Shown here one piece after another: positions 1 through 6,304 of a DNA stretch of 9,753 bases. The position numbers were made by a program, and so were the translations under genes. The notes beneath the pieces were generated by a model. That model saw only the letters and a program-made list of their open reading frames with translations. It was not told the DNA's origin and made no database searches. This stretch comes from Pyrinomonadaceae bacterium (GTDB lineage: Bacteria; Acidobacteriota; Blastocatellia; Pyrinomonadales; Pyrinomonadaceae). The stretch spans positions 1-9,753 of the forward strand of contig JACMMN010000359.1 in NCBI GenBank assembly GCA_014379075.1, written 5' to 3'. Each line of letters starts with the position of its first letter. Positions within the stretch are counted from its first letter, which is position 1.

Positions 1-414
1 GTAGATCTTTTTGCCGTCGGCGGAGATCTCGGCGAAATTATGGCGAACTTTTGGGTCGTTCGTGAGCTGCTTGACGCCGGTTCCGTCCGGTTTCATCCAG
101 AAAAACTGCGTGTTCTCATTACCGCCGACGGCTTTTCCGTAAATGATCCCGTCGCCATCGGGCAGCCATTTTACAAAGCTGATGTTGTCGCTGTAATTCG
201 TTAACTGTTTCGGGTTCACGCCCGGCAGATCCAAAACCCAAACCTGATTCGTTCCGGTGATATTCGTTAGATAAGCCATCCGCTTGCCATCCGGCGAAAA
301 CGCGGGTGAACCGGCCGAGCGTATATTCAGATACTGCTGGATCGTATAATTTTGAGCGAGGCCGGAAGCCGAAAAGACAAGTAAGACGAAAAAGGCGAAA
401 ATGCTTTTCTTCAT
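1..414 (-). CDS. Exported beta-propeller protein, probably S9 (prolyl oligopeptidase-like) peptidase, N-terminal part
   Basis: This reading frame starts at the ATG whose complement is 412-414 and stays open for 138 codons to the left edge, so the gene is cut by the window. Residues 1-21 form a signal peptide (MKKS, hydrophobic FAFFVLLVFSASG, then LAQ), so the product is exported. After it come TolB/WD40-like blades: SPAFSPDGKRMAYLT (about 36-50), a second blade ending in QLTN, WLPDGDGIIYG, then MKPDG and QLTND. This SPDG...QLT pattern is typical of the propeller of DPP-IV/acyl-peptide-hydrolase type S9 peptidases and of TolB-like proteins. The catalytic alpha/beta-hydrolase domain would lie outside the window, so peptidase activity is inferred. 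A GGAGA ribosome site at about 418-422 supports this start. It lies just downstream of a terminator-like hairpin that also holds a possible promoter. Confidence 0.8.
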   Translation of the reverse strand, partial: MKKSIFAFFVLLVFSASGLAQNYTIQQYLNIRSAGSPAFSPDGKRMAYLTNITGTNQVWVLDLPGVNPKQLTNYSDNISFVKWLPDGDGIIYGKAVGGNENTQFFWMKPDGTGVKQLTNDPKVRHNFAEISADGKKIY

Positions 415-427
415 AGTTCTCCGAAAC

Positions 428-462
428 AAAAAAAGGATAATGAAACTTTCGCCTCATTATCC
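428..462 (-). terminator. Rho-independent terminator after the zinc ribbon gene
   Basis: On the minus strand a perfect 9-bp stem (GGATAATGA, complement of 454-462, pairing with TCATTATCC, complement of 435-443) encloses a 10-nt loop and is followed at once by seven T residues (complement of 428-434). It lies 41 bases past the stop codon of the zinc ribbon gene and should end that transcript. The stem is only moderately GC-rich, so termination may be partial. It ends 13 bases before the next start codon at 414. Confidence 0.75.
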
Positions 463-485
463 ACTATTTTCCGATTGATTTTCAA
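456..485 (-). promoter_or_regulatory. Candidate sigma-70 promoter of the exported peptidase-like gene
   Basis: On the minus strand TTGAAA (complement of 480-485, five of six to TTGACA) is followed after 18 bases by GATAAT (complement of 456-461, five of six to TATAAT). Transcription would begin near 449, about 35 bases before the ATG at 414. The -10 element lies inside the 5' arm of the terminator stem. A short inverted repeat, GATTGA-TTT-TCAATC at 473-487, overlaps the -35 element and could be a regulator site. The promoter is a sequence match only. Confidence 0.5.
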
Positions 486-502
486 TCATCGCCGTCAATG
501 GT

Positions 503-751
503 TCAGCTCCACATATTAGGCGGCTCAACCTCTTCGCTTGCAAATGAACGAAGCAAGCCGCATTGTTCGCAACGGTAAGTTTCCACCGACCGGCATTCCT
601 TTCCGCCGGTTTTTACACCAGTCCAGAACGATTTCTCAGGCCGCCCTCTAACCCAGCGCGGCACTAGGCGTCCGCCGTAGGTCATATCGAGAATAAACCC
701 TTCGACCATAATTCCGTTGCAGTCCGGGCACATCTTCGGAGTATCCGTCAT
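503..751 (-). CDS. Small zinc ribbon protein (DUF6487/PF20097-like)
   Basis: An 82-aa protein with two CxxC knuckles, CPDC at residues 8-11 and CEQC at 61-64, which together make a four-cysteine zinc ribbon. The middle holds a conserved-looking stretch with FILDM, GGRLVPRWV and a W-x-G segment (about 19-45), as in small PF20097-type zinc ribbon proteins. No catalytic residues are apparent and the function of the family is unknown to me. It starts 8 bases after the stop of the upstream pyridoxamine-oxidase-like gene. No Shine-Dalgarno sequence lies before the ATG at 751, which suggests translation coupled to that gene. Met7, directly before CPDC, is an alternative start and would resemble the short N-termini usual for such proteins. 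Transcription probably ends at the hairpin at 428-462. Confidence 0.75.
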   Translation of the reverse strand: MTDTPKMCPDCNGIMVEGFILDMTYGGRLVPRWVRGRPEKSFWTGVKTGGKECRSVETYRCEQCGLLRSFASEEVEPPNMWS

Positions 752-759
752 AGCAGTAG

Positions 760-1251
760 CTAAAAATCGATCTTTTTATTCTCGCCGTAGCTCGCTTCCT
801 GACCGGTCGCCAAGGCTTTGACGAAGCCGAATATCTCGACCAGCTTGCTAGACGGTGCATCCCAATATTCCGCGTGCTCGACCGAAACCTTCAGCAGACA
901 CAGATGCGGATCGTCCAAACCTTCCGGAAACCAGGCCTTTAAAATAGGACTCCAGTATTCTTCGATCTTCGCACGGTCTTTCGACATTTCGGCTCGGCCC
1001 GAAACCGAAACATAAGTATTGTCGTCCGGCTTTGAATAGGCGACGTTAACGCGATTGTCCTTCTCGATCTCTTCGACCTTGTGCGTGTTGTCGCTGGTAA
1101 AAAACCAGAGATCGCCGTCGAAATCGAAATCTTGCGTGGACATTGGCCTGCTTCGCAAATGGCCGCCGTCCATCGTCGTCAACATACAAAAATCTATATC
1201 CTCGGTCAATTCCTTTAATTTATTGATTGATTCTTCTCGTGTATTTTGCAT
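760..1251 (-). CDS. Pyridoxamine 5'-phosphate oxidase-like FMN-binding protein (general stress protein 26 type)
   Basis: A 163-aa protein of the split-barrel PNPOx-like fold. Recognisable pieces in order are the first strand FCMLTT (21-26) followed by HLRSRPM (31-37), LWFFTS (48-53), the central VSVSGRAEM (81-89), the helix EEYWSPILKAWFPEG (97-111), and HAEYWDAP (126-133). This arrangement matches the general stress protein 26 / Pyrid_ox_like (PF16242) family. Members bind FMN or related flavins; their physiological substrate is usually unknown, and true pyridoxamine phosphate oxidase activity should not be assumed. The start at 1251 is backed by an AAGGAA ribosome site (complement of 1261-1266) nine bases upstream. 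The small zinc ribbon gene follows 8 bases after the stop, so the two form a unit. Confidence 0.88.
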   Translation of the reverse strand: MQNTREESINKLKELTEDIDFCMLTTMDGGHLRSRPMSTQDFDFDGDLWFFTSDNTHKVEEIEKDNRVNVAYSKPDDNTYVSVSGRAEMSKDRAKIEEYWSPILKAWFPEGLDDPHLCLLKVSVEHAEYWDAPSSKLVEIFGFVKALATGQEASYGENKKIDF

Positions 1252-1279
1252 ATTTCACCGTTCCTTATATTAGAAATTT

Positions 1280-1294
1280 GTCCGATAATCAGAC
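1280..1294. promoter_or_regulatory. Quasi-palindrome upstream of the PNPOx-like gene
   Basis: A 15-bp interrupted palindrome (GTC-C-GAT, centre A, ATC-A-GAC) lies in the 66-bp gap upstream of the PNPOx-like start codon at 1251. Six of seven pairs match. It could be an operator for that gene, but there is no second copy in the window and no clear promoter beside it, so the call is tentative. Confidence 0.2.
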
Positions 1295-1317
1295 AGTCGA
1301 GGTGAAGTATGCAAACT

Positions 1318-1737
1318 TCATTCCTGTTCGAGGATCAGCTTTTGGCAAAGTTCGCTGGCGATCGGGGTTCTAAAACGGTATTCGATAGTTCCCGTCCAGT
1401 CGTCGTTAAAAAGCGACGCATCGAAACAAGCAAGAAGTGTATTTTCGCTTTCCACGGAGAATTTCAACCCTCGAAAGCGCACGTCAGTCAGCAGGACATC
1501 AATAATCGGATGTCGAAGACGCAGAGCCAGCAGCCGGGTTTTGGTTAGAACTATCGCGGAGGAGAACCACTGTCGCTTCCAGTTACTGTACCGGCCGGGA
1601 GCACGGAAATTGAGGTATGTGACAGTGCCGCGAATACTTTCATCGAACAGCACGATGCCTTCGCGTTCAATCTCGGCTCGAACGTTTGTTGGAATCTTTC
1701 CGATTCCAAATATTTGATAAAGTAAGGTCTTTGCCAT
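1318..1737 (-). CDS. Uncharacterised 139-aa protein, possibly PH-like fold
   Basis: I do not recognise a named family with certainty. The protein has no signal peptide, membrane segment or cysteine pair. The N-terminus reads LLYQIFGIGKIP (5-16) and is followed by EREGIVLFDESIRGTVTYLNF (24-44), a basic linker with GRYSNWKRQWFSS (48-60), then alternating strands AIVLTKTRLLALRLRHPIIDVLLTD (61-85), and a final WTGTIEYRFRTPIA (114-127). The order of short strands, the 'TKTRLLAL' strand and the closing strand-plus-helix remind me of bacterial PH-like domain proteins that begin with a similar GIGK-P motif, but this is memory-based and unproven. The start at 1737 has no strong ribosome site, only AAGAG about 11 bases upstream. 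It lies 40 bases after the DUF4440-like gene with no terminator between them, so co-transcription is plausible. Confidence 0.65.
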   Translation of the reverse strand: MAKTLLYQIFGIGKIPTNVRAEIEREGIVLFDESIRGTVTYLNFRAPGRYSNWKRQWFSSAIVLTKTRLLALRLRHPIIDVLLTDVRFRGLKFSVESENTLLACFDASLFNDDWTGTIEYRFRTPIASELCQKLILEQE

Positions 1738-1777
1738 AGGTGTGGCGGCTCTTATCGCTCCCAGTTCTTACGGTCTA

Positions 1778-2218
1778 TTAGCTCGTATGGTCGTGGACAA
1801 TTCGCCAACTGTCTCTAAATTTGCGAAATATCAGCGTGAATTTGCCTTTCGGGTTATCCTTTTCTCGAGCCAGTGACCAGCTTCCGAGCACGACGGCCGC
1901 GTCTTTCGAGATCACATTTACCGAGACATCGCCAAATTTCAACGCTCCCATTTTTGCCTTTGTATCGTAGCTTTTCTTGTAGCGGTCGAGTGTCTGCTGC
2001 CAGCCACGGGTGATGTTGTCGCCGGAAACGAATATGAGGTTTTCCGAATTCCAGTAGCCTTTCATAAAGCTGTCGATGTCGCCGCGGTTCCAGGCTGCGG
2101 TCTGCTCATCCATCACGCTGATTATGTCCGATTCGATCTTCACCTTTTCCTTTTCGTTTTGAGCAAAAACCGCTACTGAAAAAAGAAGAATTGCCAGCGC
2201 CACATTTAAGGTTTTCAT
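1778..2218 (-). CDS. Secreted SnoaL-like / DUF4440 (NTF2-fold) protein
   Basis: A 146-aa protein with an N-terminal signal peptide (MKTLNVALAILLFSVAVFAQ, residues 1-20, cleavage near Ala19-Gln20), so the mature protein of about 126 aa acts in the periplasm or outside. The mature part has the typical NTF2-like/DUF4440 signature: a first helix ending in AAWNRGDIDSFMKGY (41-55), the strand LIFVSGDN (61-68), RGWQQTLDRYKKSY (71-84), strands with AAVVLGSWSL (107-116), and the closing FRDSWRIVHDHTS (134-146) that is very characteristic of this group. Members have a small cone-shaped pocket and varied or unknown functions; no catalytic role can be assigned here. A terminator hairpin of the upstream gene ends 22 bases before this start, and I see no convincing promoter or ribosome site in that gap. 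Confidence 0.85.
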   Translation of the reverse strand: MKTLNVALAILLFSVAVFAQNEKEKVKIESDIISVMDEQTAAWNRGDIDSFMKGYWNSENLIFVSGDNITRGWQQTLDRYKKSYDTKAKMGALKFGDVSVNVISKDAAVVLGSWSLAREKDNPKGKFTLIFRKFRDSWRIVHDHTS

Positions 2219-2240
2219 AGTGTTATCGGGGTCATAAAGT

Positions 2241-2274
2241 AAAAATGGCGACAGCGAAACATCGCTATCGCCAT
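2241..2274 (-). terminator. Rho-independent terminator after the tandem peptidoglycan-binding gene
   Basis: A long hairpin: ATGGCGA (2245-2251) pairs with TCGCCAT (2268-2274), one C/A mismatch follows, then AGCGA (2253-2257) pairs with TCGCT (2262-2266) around a 4-nt loop. On the minus strand it is followed by TTTTTACTTT. It lies 22 bases past the stop codon of the gene at 2297-3010 and should end that transcript. Confidence 0.75.
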
Positions 2275-2296
2275 CAATATGCGAGCGAGTTTCCTA

Positions 2297-3010
2297 TTAT
2301 TTGTTGGTGGTCGCTTCCTTTTGCTTGTCTGTAAGAGCGATGCCCATCTTCTCGAGCGTTATCTGATTCAGCGTGCCCGTTACTTTGATTTCGCTGGCTT
2401 CCTGAAACTTTTTCAAACCTGCACGGGTCGCGTCATCGAGTTTTCCCGTCTCATCACCTGAATACATCGATTTCGCCTTAAGCATTCGTTGGGCTTCAAG
2501 GATCTGATCTTTGGTCGCTCGGAAGATAACTCGTTTTGCTTTATCGTCGTCAGGCGCGGCAGACGATAATTTAACAGGTTCTTTAACTTTCTCGCCATCA
2601 GCTGAGGCATAGGAATTTTCGGATACGGGTATAAGTTTTTGGTTTTCCGTCAATTCAATTCCCATTTTTTCGAGCGTGGCCCGATTAAGCGTACCGGTTT
2701 CCTTAAGTCCATTGTCCTTTTGAAATACTTTGATCCCAGCCCGGGTTTCATCATTGTATGTACCGCTTGCCTCGCCCGTGTAGATGGTTTTCGCCTTAAG
2801 CATAGCCTGAACTTCCTTTATCTGCTCTTTTGTCGGGCGAAAAACCGGCCCGCGAGTCGATTTCGCCGGAGCAACTGCAGGCATGGGCTTGGGGCTGCTC
2901 TGCTTTTCCGCTATGGTCGTTGTCGGTTTTGCCTCAGGCGTGGTCGATTGGGCGTCCACAGCGACCCCGCACGTAAGTGTCACTATGAAAAGTAAAAATA
3001 CTTTTTTCAT
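2297..3010 (-). CDS. Secreted protein with two tandem peptidoglycan-binding (PF01471-like) repeats
   Basis: A 237-aa exported protein. Residues 1-20 are a signal peptide (MKKVFLLFIVTLTCGVAVDA, cleavage before Gln21); the Cys14 context is not a proper lipobox. A Pro/Ala/Lys/Thr-rich linker spans about 22-55. Two near-identical repeats of about 69 residues follow at 57-125 and 163-231. Each has FR-T-K-QI, QxMLKAK, YxGE/DxxGxxxxxTRAGxKxFQ, TGTLN and TLEKMGI-LT, the layout of peptidoglycan-binding domain 1. A linker at 126-162 joins them. There is no catalytic domain, so the protein probably only binds cell wall or anchors something. A TTG codon three bases upstream (3011-3013) could lengthen it by one residue, but GGAGGA at 3017-3022 lies 6 bases before the ATG and favours 3010. 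A promoter candidate lies at 3130-3158 and a terminator at 2241-2274, so it is probably transcribed alone. Confidence 0.85.
   Translation of the reverse strand: MKKVFLLFIVTLTCGVAVDAQSTTPEAKPTTTIAEKQSSPKPMPAVAPAKSTRGPVFRPTKEQIKEVQAMLKAKTIYTGEASGTYNDETRAGIKVFQKDNGLKETGTLNRATLEKMGIELTENQKLIPVSENSYASADGEKVKEPVKLSSAAPDDDKAKRVIFRATKDQILEAQRMLKAKSMYSGDETGKLDDATRAGLKKFQEASEIKVTGTLNQITLEKMGIALTDKQKEATTNK
2318..2842 (-). repeat. Internal duplication encoding two peptidoglycan-binding repeats
   Basis: The segments 2636-2842 and 2318-2524 encode two homologous units of about 69 residues that align without gaps over most of their length (shared elements: FR-TK-QI, MLKAK, DDATRAG/DETRAG, TGTLN, TLEKMGI). 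The copies have diverged in DNA sequence, so the duplication is not recent. Confidence 0.8.
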
Positions 3011-3129
3011 CAATATTCCTCCGAAAAAGTGTCTAATAGGGTTCTAGATTTCAAGAGACGAAATAACAAAAGACGCAAACAACCGGCGTTTTCGGGAGAT
3101 TTCGAATTTACCCTTGAATTTGTTTCAGA

Positions 3130-3158
3130 AGTATCTGACTAAATGGAATTTGTGTCAA
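3130..3158 (-). promoter_or_regulatory. Sigma-70 promoter for the tandem peptidoglycan-binding gene
   Basis: On the minus strand a perfect TTGACA (complement of 3153-3158) is followed after 17 bases by GATACT (complement of 3130-3135, four of six to TATAAT). Transcription would start near 3123 and give an untranslated leader of roughly 110 bases before the ATG at 3010. Spacing is ideal; no experimental support. Confidence 0.55.
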
Positions 3159-3186
3159 GATAATTTACCGGATTTAAAAGATTTAC

Positions 3187-3216
3187 TTGCTGAATGAATG
3201 TTCATTCAGTTATACT
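3187..3216 (+). promoter_or_regulatory. Candidate promoter of the fadN-like gene
   Basis: TATACT at 3211-3216 (five of six to TATAAT) is preceded after 18 bases by TTGCTG at 3187-3192 (only the TTG matches well). The operator palindrome at 3190-3209 fills the space between the two elements, so a bound repressor would block polymerase. Transcription would begin near 3223, about 34 bases before the start codon. The weak -35 fits a regulated promoter but lowers certainty. Confidence 0.5.
3190..3209. promoter_or_regulatory. FadR(TetR)-type operator palindrome
   Basis: A palindrome with 9-bp perfect arms, CTGAATGAA and TTCATTCAG, around a 2-bp centre TG. The core half-sites TGAATGA...TCATTCA are the same as those I know for the TetR-family fatty-acid regulator FadR (YsiA) of Bacillus subtilis, which represses beta-oxidation genes and is released by long-chain acyl-CoA. 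The site overlaps the spacer of the promoter that drives the beta-oxidation gene at 3257, exactly where such a repressor would act. The regulator gene is not in the window. It is the only copy of this palindrome I could find here. Confidence 0.72.
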
Positions 3217-3256
3217 ATCGGCAACTAAATTCAATCGATTTTGGATCAATTAAAAT

Positions 3257-5662
3257 ATGAATATTGGAAAAGCCGCAGTCTTGGGTGCGGGAACAATGGG
3301 TGCCGCAATAGCTGCTCATCTAGCGAATGCGGGCATATCGACCTTGCTCTTGGACATTGAGCCTCGCGAATTGACCGCGGATGAACATGCAAAAAGCTTA
3401 ACGCTTGATTCGCCGCAGGTAAGAAACCGTATTGCAAACGCGGGATTTGCCGGGCTTGTCAAAACGCGACCCGCTGCCTATATGCTTGGTGACAACTCCA
3501 AGCTGCTGATGGTTGGCAATTTTTCCGACGACATGGCGAAGATCAAAGATTGCGATCTGGTGATCGAAGCGGTGGTCGAGAACCTTGAAATAAAGCACAA
3601 GATATTTGCTGAGGTTGAAAAGCATCGAAAAAAAGGAGCGGTCATCGCGTCCAATACAAGCGGCATTCCCATCGCGTCGATTGCCGAGCCTTTTTCCGAG
3701 GATTTTAAGAAACATTTTCTCGGCATCCATTTTTTCAACCCGCCGCGGTATATGAAGCTGGTCGAGGTGATCCCGACCGAATGGACGGACGGCGTTATCG
3801 CCTGCAAGGTTTTCGGTTTTCTCGATCAACGGCTCGGCAAAGGCGTTGTTTCGGCAAAGGACAGGCCGAATTTTATCGCTAATCGCATCGGCGTTTTCGG
3901 GATGATGGCGACGATCCACGAGATGATAGCGATGGGCTTTAGGCCTACGGAAGTCGATCAGATGACCGGAAAAGCGATTGGACATGCTTCATCAGCGACG
4001 TTCAGAACGTCTGATCTGGTTGGCTTAGACGTTACTGCTCATGTGACCACAAATCTTTATCCGGCCGTTCCCGACGACGAGGATCGCGAAGTTTTCCAGT
4101 TGCCTGGTCTCATCAAAACACTCTTAGATAAGAAATTGCTAGGCGATAAGACCAAGGGCGGCTTTTACAAAAAATCGAAAAATGCGGAAGGCAAAACGGA
4201 AATTCTGGAACTCGACTTGTCGACTTTTGAATACAAGCCGCAGGATAAGACAAAATTTCCATCGCTCGATGCGGCAAAGCAGATCGAAGATATGCCGAAA
4301 CGGGTCAAAACTCTCGTCTGGGGCGATGACCGTGTTGGTGAGTTTCTGTGGAAAACAACATCGCGGGTGTCGCGTTACGCCGCCAACCGAATTCCGGAAA
4401 TTGCGGATACTATCGTCGAAATTGATAACGCGATTAAGTGGGGATTTGGCTGGGAGATCGGTGTCTTCGAGGCTTGGGACGCAATCGGCGTGCGAGAATC
4501 GGTCGAGCGGATGAAAGCTGAAAATCAAGCTGTTCCCGAAAATGTGCAGAAGATGCTCGATTCGGGAGCGGACACATTTTATAAGAACGAAATTGGACAG
4601 CGTTCGTTCTACGATCTGGTCGCGGGTGAATATAAACCGATGCCCGACCGCTCGGGCGTGATGGTTTTGAAATCGGTGAAAGAGCGGACGGGCGTTATTA
4701 AAACGAATCCTGGAGCGTCGCTTATTGATTTGGGCGATGGTGTTGCTTGTCTTGAGTTTCATTCAAAGATGAACTCTATTGGCGGTGATACGGTTCAGAT
4801 GATGAATTTCGCCATTGATGAGGTCGAGAAGAATTTCAAGGGCTTGGTCGTCGGCAATCAGGGCGGGAATTTTTCTGCCGGTGCGAACATTATGATGCTG
4901 CTTCTGGCGGCGCAGGAAGAGGAGTGGGACGACATCAATATGATGGTGAACGCTCTGCAAAAAGCGGTGATGCGCCTGCGGTATTCGGCGAAACCTGTGG
5001 TGACGGCACCATACGGCCTGACGCTCGGCGGCGGGTGCGAGATAGCGATGCACGGCGATAAGGTGCGGGCGGCTGGTGAAACTTATATCGGATTAGTGGA
5101 AGTCGGCGTCGGTTTAATACCGGCTGGCGGCGGTACAAAGGAAATGACGATGCGGGCGATGGACGCGGCAAAGCGGACGCCGGATGCCGATCCACTCGCG
5201 TTTTTGAAAAAGACTTTTGAACTGCTGGGTATGGGCAAGGTCGCGACTTCGGCACAGGAAGCAAGGTCTTGGGGATTTCTGCGTGATTCGGACGCGATCT
5301 CGATGAACGGCGACAGGCTGATAGCGGATGCGAAACAAGAAGTTTTGAATCTCGATGCTTCGGGCTATGTCCAGCCGGTTCAGCGAACGGATATTCTAGC
5401 TCTCGGCGAATCGGCGCAGGCGGCGATGAAACTGGCCCTGCATATGATGAAGCAGGGCGGATTTATTTCGGATCACGACGCTCTGATCGGAAAGAAACTG
5501 GCAAAAGTAATGAGCGGCGGCGATTTGAATCATCAGACTTATGTGAGCGAACAGTACCTTCTAGACCTCGAACGCGAAGCTTTCGTTTCGCTGTGCGGCG
5601 AAAGAAAAACGCAGGAAAGGATCGGGGCGATGCTGAAATCGGGCAAGCCGTTAAGAAACTAG
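3257..5662 (+). CDS. fadN: Bifunctional 3-hydroxyacyl-CoA dehydrogenase / enoyl-CoA hydratase (FadN-type)
   Basis: This 801-aa enzyme carries out two consecutive steps of fatty acid beta-oxidation: hydration of trans-2-enoyl-CoA and NAD-dependent oxidation of 3-hydroxyacyl-CoA. The dehydrogenase half is N-terminal: Rossmann motif VLGAGTMG (8-15), acid end of the second strand LLLDIE (30-35), SNTSG with Ser135, catalytic GIHFFNPP with His158, LVEVIP with Glu170, and RPNFIANR with Asn209. Two C-terminal 3HCDH lobes follow (about 203-306 and 360-412). The crotonase half lies at about 480-700, with oxyanion-hole segments FSAGAN (539-544) and GLTLGGGCE (587-595), and with Glu595 and Glu615 as the likely catalytic pair (GLVEVGVGLIPAGGGT). 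This dehydrogenase-first order is that of B. subtilis FadN and is the reverse of E. coli FadB/FadJ. The ribosome site before the ATG is weak (GGA about 11 bases upstream). The partner thiolase starts 3.5 kb downstream. Confidence 0.95.
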   Translation: MNIGKAAVLGAGTMGAAIAAHLANAGISTLLLDIEPRELTADEHAKSLTLDSPQVRNRIANAGFAGLVKTRPAAYMLGDNSKLLMVGNFSDDMAKIKDCDLVIEAVVENLEIKHKIFAEVEKHRKKGAVIASNTSGIPIASIAEPFSEDFKKHFLGIHFFNPPRYMKLVEVIPTEWTDGVIACKVFGFLDQRLGKGVVSAKDRPNFIANRIGVFGMMATIHEMIAMGFRPTEVDQMTGKAIGHASSATFRTSDLVGLDVTAHVTTNLYPAVPDDEDREVFQLPGLIKTLLDKKLLGDKTKGGFYKKSKNAEGKTEILELDLSTFEYKPQDKTKFPSLDAAKQIEDMPKRVKTLVWGDDRVGEFLWKTTSRVSRYAANRIPEIADTIVEIDNAIKWGFGWEIGVFEAWDAIGVRESVERMKAENQAVPENVQKMLDSGADTFYKNEIGQRSFYDLVAGEYKPMPDRSGVMVLKSVKERTGVIKTNPGASLIDLGDGVACLEFHSKMNSIGGDTVQMMNFAIDEVEKNFKGLVVGNQGGNFSAGANIMMLLLAAQEEEWDDINMMVNALQKAVMRLRYSAKPVVTAPYGLTLGGGCEIAMHGDKVRAAGETYIGLVEVGVGLIPAGGGTKEMTMRAMDAAKRTPDADPLAFLKKTFELLGMGKVATSAQEARSWGFLRDSDAISMNGDRLIADAKQEVLNLDASGYVQPVQRTDILALGESAQAAMKLALHMMKQGGFISDHDALIGKKLAKVMSGGDLNHQTYVSEQYLLDLEREAFVSLCGERKTQERIGAMLKSGKPLRN

Positions 5663-5713
5663 AATTATCGTATCAGGGCAGGTTTTTCACTTTTTTCTGA
5701 TTGGAGGAAAACT

Positions 5714-6301
5714 ATGGACGATAGAATTAAACACATTACGGAAGAAATGCGGAAGGTTTCGGACGAAGCTCTTGAAACTTTCGGCGGCCTTTCGGCGGAG
5801 CAATTGAACTGGAAACCTTCTCCGGATAGCTGGAGCGTAGGTCAATGTTTCGAGCATATTATCAAGACGAATCAGGAGTTTTACCCTGAGTTCGAAAAGC
5901 TCGCGGCTGGAAAGCGAAAAAATTCGTTTTGGGAAAACTGGTCGCCGTTTACGGGCTGGGCAGGACGTTTTCTGATAAATGCGGTGTCGGTTGACTCAAA
6001 AAAGGCGAAGGCACCATCGAAAAGGATCGTGCCGCCCAGCGACATCGAGCCGAACATAATCGAGCGTTTCGCAAGTCATGTGGATGAAGTAAACACAAAG
6101 GTCGAGGCGTGCGCCGAAGTGGATTGCAAAAAAACCGTCGTGACGTCGCCTTTTCTGGCTGTCTTTACATACTCTCTCGACGATGCGTACACGGTGCTGG
6201 TCGAACACACGAAACGACATTTCCGGCAGGCAAAACGCGTCATGGAGACAGAAGGATTTCCGGCTTCCGAGCCTGCTGGAATGTATGTGCAGACAAATTA
6301 G
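5714..6301 (+). CDS. DinB-like four-helix metal-binding protein
   Basis: A 195-aa protein of the DinB/YfiT-like superfamily, which are four-helix bundles that bind a divalent metal through three histidines. The first ligand would be His48 in SVGQCFEHII (41-50), and the other two His165 and His169 in VEHTKRHFRQAKRV (163-176); this H...HxxxH layout is the family signature. LSAEQLNWKPSPDSWSVGQ (26-44) is the usual lead-in to the first ligand. Some relatives are thiol-dependent S-transferases (bacillithiol or mycothiol), others are of unknown function, and the exact reaction here cannot be read from the sequence. GGAGGA at 5703-5708, five bases before the ATG, fixes the start. The gene follows fadN by 51 bases with no terminator that I can see, and the DUF4442 gene follows after 3 bases. 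Confidence 0.85.
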   Translation: MDDRIKHITEEMRKVSDEALETFGGLSAEQLNWKPSPDSWSVGQCFEHIIKTNQEFYPEFEKLAAGKRKNSFWENWSPFTGWAGRFLINAVSVDSKKAKAPSKRIVPPSDIEPNIIERFASHVDEVNTKVEACAEVDCKKTVVTSPFLAVFTYSLDDAYTVLVEHTKRHFRQAKRVMETEGFPASEPAGMYVQTN

Positions 6302-6304
6302 CGT

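Noticed and set aside
119..457. 112-codon open frame on the minus strand at the left end
   Set aside because: The overlapping frame starting at 414 has a signal peptide, beta-propeller motifs and a ribosome site; this one is a low-quality arginine-rich shadow that crosses the terminator.
1309..1548. 79-codon open frame on the plus strand opposite the 139-aa gene
   Set aside because: No recognisable motif; it is explained as the complement of the minus-strand gene.
3011..3013. TTG start for the peptidoglycan-binding protein
   Set aside because: The GGAGGA at 3017-3022 would be only 3 bases away from TTG but is a good 6 bases from the ATG at 3010.
3398..3985. 195-codon open frame on the minus strand inside fadN
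   Set aside because: It is antisense to a clearly real and highly conserved enzyme, has no family resemblance and no ribosome site.
5663..5713. Possible terminator between fadN and the DinB-like gene (ATCAG ... CTGAT)
   Set aside because: The arms are only 5 bp with a loop of more than 20 bases and no T tract follows the second arm, so read-through is more likely.
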